64,000 nucleotides of DNA from Anaerolinea thermophila UNI-1. GTDB taxonomy: Bacteria > Chloroflexota > Anaerolineae > Anaerolineales > Anaerolineaceae. Positions 62,168-64,000 of this stretch are shown piece after piece; the first letter of the stretch is position 1; each line of letters starts with the position of its first letter. Below the pieces are notes generated by a model. That model saw nothing but the letters and a program-made list of their open reading frames with translations, made no database searches and had not been told where the DNA came from. The stretch is from assembly GCF_000199675.1 (NCBI RefSeq), contig NC_014960.1, forward strand, positions 1,736,001 through 1,800,000, in the 5' to 3' direction. The position numbers and the translations under genes were made by a program.

Positions 62168-63706
62168 TTATTTTGCGTAATCTATGGCTCGCGTTTCCCG
62201 AATCACTGTGACCTTAATTTGTCCAGGATATTGCATGGTCTCTTCAATCTTCTTGGCAATATCTCGCGCCATTCGTGTTGCCGCCAGGTCATCTACATCT
62301 TCAGGACGAACAATGATTCTGACTTCTCGTCCCGCCTGAATCGCAAATGACTGACTAACGCCTTTGAAAGAATTTGCAATTTCTTCCAAAGCACGCAAGC
62401 GCTTAATATACTGTTCCAAATCTTCACGTCTCGCACCGGGACGAGCGCCAGAAATTGCATCTGCCGCTTCAACAATTACCGCCTCAACCGATTCTTGCTC
62501 AACTTCATGATGATGGGACGCAATACAATTCACAACCTTGGGATGAACACCGTACCGACGGGCAAATTCAGCGCCCAACATGGCATGAGTACCCTCAGTG
62601 TTGTGATCCATAGCCTTCCCCAAATCATGAAGAAGCGCGCCGGCTTTACATACTTCTACATCAGCACCTAACTCTGAGGCAATGACTGCCGCCAAACGTG
62701 AAACTTCCACTGCATGGGCAAGTTGATTCTGTCCATAAGAAGTGCGGAATTTTAATCTGCCCAGCATCTTAAGAATTTCTGGGTGTAAACCAGCGACATT
62801 CGCATCAAAGGCGGCTTGCTGACCAGCCTCTTCAATTTCTTTTTCCACATTCCGTTGTTCTTCATTGAGGATTTTTTCGATATGCGCGGGATGGATTCTT
62901 CCATCGAGAATCAGGCGTTCCAGCGCCCGCCGAGCAACCTCACGTCTCACCGAGTCAAAGCATGAAATTGTGACGGCTTCGGGAGTGTCGTCAACAATCA
63001 CATCCACACCTGCGAGTTGTTCAAAGGTACGAATGTTCCTTCCGTTTCTACCAACAATTCTTCCCTTCATTTCATCATTAGGAAGCGAAACAACAGAAGT
63101 GGTCACCTCAGACACATGTTCTGAAGCCACCCGCTGAATCGCATCGGCAATAATTTCCCGTGCACGTTTTTCTCCCTCAATACGCGCTTCAGTCTCAATT
63201 TGCCGAATTATGCGTGCCATGTCATTGCGGGCTTCCTTTTCCACTTCCTGTAAGAGAACTTCTCGAGCCTGCTCTTTGGTCATTTCAGCAATGCGTTGAA
63301 GTTCAAGCATCTGGTCGCTGTAGAGTTTTTCAATTTCATTTGCCCGTTTGTCAATAGCACTCTGTCGCTTATTTAACATTTGTTCACGTTGTTCAAGACG
63401 CTCCAGGCGATGATCCAACTCCGCTCTTCGCTTAGTTAACCGCTCTTCTTCACGAGCCAGTTCCTGACGTCTGCGACTCAGTTCCAGTTCCGCTTCCTGT
63501 TGGATCTTCAGAGCCTTATCTTTGGCTTCGAGTTGAATTACTCGTGCTTTTTCTGTGGCTTGATTAATGATGTTATCGGCTTTAGCATCCTGTTGCTTCC
63601 GGTATTCTTGTTGATATTTTTGAACGAGGAAATATACCACAGCAATTCCAAGTAGAATTTCAAGTGCCAGGACTACAAAAATTATCACCCATCCAGACTG
63701 TCCCAT
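62168..63706 (-). CDS. rny: Ribonuclease Y
   Basis: 512 residues. An N-terminal membrane anchor (VIIFVVLALEILLGIAVVYFLV) is followed by a long coiled coil (about 30-190), a KH domain (DEMKGRIVGRNGRNIRTFEQL) and an HD domain (LLHDLGKAMDHNTEGTHA). It is the membrane-bound endoribonuclease that starts mRNA decay in many bacteria. It overlaps recX by 22 bp. Confidence 0.96.
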   Translation of the reverse strand: MGQSGWVIIFVVLALEILLGIAVVYFLVQKYQQEYRKQQDAKADNIINQATEKARVIQLEAKDKALKIQQEAELELSRRRQELAREEERLTKRRAELDHRLERLEQREQMLNKRQSAIDKRANEIEKLYSDQMLELQRIAEMTKEQAREVLLQEVEKEARNDMARIIRQIETEARIEGEKRAREIIADAIQRVASEHVSEVTTSVVSLPNDEMKGRIVGRNGRNIRTFEQLAGVDVIVDDTPEAVTISCFDSVRREVARRALERLILDGRIHPAHIEKILNEEQRNVEKEIEEAGQQAAFDANVAGLHPEILKMLGRLKFRTSYGQNQLAHAVEVSRLAAVIASELGADVEVCKAGALLHDLGKAMDHNTEGTHAMLGAEFARRYGVHPKVVNCIASHHHEVEQESVEAVIVEAADAISGARPGARREDLEQYIKRLRALEEIANSFKGVSQSFAIQAGREVRIIVRPEDVDDLAATRMARDIAKKIEETMQYPGQIKVTVIRETRAIDYAK

Positions 63707-63999
63707 AATTCAAGTTCCTCTCTTCCATTGGATTTAGAGGAGCCACCAGAAACCTCTTGCCAAAGACGATAAGCCGTCTCCCGGGAAACCTCATAAGAAA
63801 AGCCGCGTCTGGCAAGATAGCCTATCATCTTTTGCAGAAACTGGCTTTTCTCTAAATGGATGATTCGTCTCAAGTATTTTTTTCCGGCGAGATAAGCAAC
63901 TTTATCGTCTGGAAGAGATTCTGCCAGAACCTCTTGAACAATTTCGTCTGTCACCCCTTTTTGTCGAAGTTCCAAAGCAATTACTTTGCGACTTTTTTG
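63685..63999 (-). CDS. recX: Recombination regulator RecX, C-terminal part
   Basis: The gene runs off the window; about 104 residues are visible. The tandem RecX three-helix repeats (RKVIALELRQKGVTDEIVQEVL, then KKYLRRII ... QKMIGYLARRGFSYEVSRETAYRLW) are clear. It modulates RecA filaments. The TTG at 63975 is inside the conserved part and is not a start. Confidence 0.88.
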   Translation of the reverse strand, partial: QKSRKVIALELRQKGVTDEIVQEVLAESLPDDKVAYLAGKKYLRRIIHLEKSQFLQKMIGYLARRGFSYEVSRETAYRLWQEVSGGSSKSNGREELELWDSLDG

Positions 64000-64000
64000 G

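Overview
The window looks like chromosomal DNA of an anaerobic member of the Chloroflexota, most like the class Anaerolineae. This is inferred from gene content: DUF2298/PMT-type giant membrane proteins, an N-terminal zinc ribbon fused to topoisomerase I, NBR1-type Ig domains on secreted proteins, mevalonate kinase next to isopentenyl phosphate kinase, and an ADP-forming acyl-CoA synthetase next to indolepyruvate:ferredoxin oxidoreductase. No 16S rRNA is present, so the assignment is indirect.

Layout. 1-5.0 kb: the end of an inorganic pyrophosphatase gene, then a minus-strand acd-iorA-iorB operon for fermenting aromatic amino acids. 5.2-9.7 kb: a plus-strand operon with a SAM hydroxide adenosyltransferase (DUF62), a complete ECF vitamin-type transporter (fused double ATPase, S component, T component) and a beta-solenoid membrane protein. 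9.7-13.1 kb: a membrane histidine kinase gene cut in two by a 1200-bp insertion sequence (8-bp target duplication). It is followed by a tyrosine recombinase and a secreted NBR1-domain protein.

15.0-21.7 kb: an operon that starts after a strong terminator and a good promoter. It holds a small zinc-ribbon membrane protein, a DUF2207-like membrane protein whose C-terminus is a Cys-Ala repeat with eight cysteines, a radical SAM/SPASM enzyme with a PqqD-like N-terminus, a paralogue of that enzyme that has lost all cluster cysteines, a methyltransferase and HemW. I regard this as the most interesting unit: a candidate radical-SAM system that modifies the tail of a membrane protein. An L,D-transpeptidase and tRNA-Pro(GGG) follow.

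22.9-44.5 kb: minus-strand surface-glycan region. A long operon headed by lepA carries a flippase-like protein, a GT4 glycosyltransferase, a methyltransferase, three polytopic PMT-type proteins (one of about 1750 residues), RNase HI and a UDP-sugar epimerase. Further on are a hexapeptide acyltransferase, a GT2 glycosyltransferase split by a second, 918-bp insertion sequence (9-bp target duplication), a B12-binding radical SAM protein and a GmhA-GAF fusion. In both disrupted genes, removing the element plus one target copy restores the reading frame exactly. A leader upstream of the acyltransferase gene contains hammerhead-ribozyme-like core motifs that compete with a terminator hairpin.

44.5-49.8 kb: tlyA, then a divergent operon with a UbiA-type prenyl-phosphate transferase, mevalonate kinase, isopentenyl phosphate kinase, dGTPase and greA. 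49.9-58.3 kb: minus-strand housekeeping genes (ffh, rpsP, khpA, rimM, dprA, a manC-type guanylyltransferase, topA) and a lineage-type membrane protein. 58.5-62.1 kb: an ArsR/DUF2087 regulator with a possible self-operator, then M24 peptidase, MFS transporter and metallo-beta-lactamase hydrolase. 62.2-64.0 kb: rny and the end of recX, which runs off the window.
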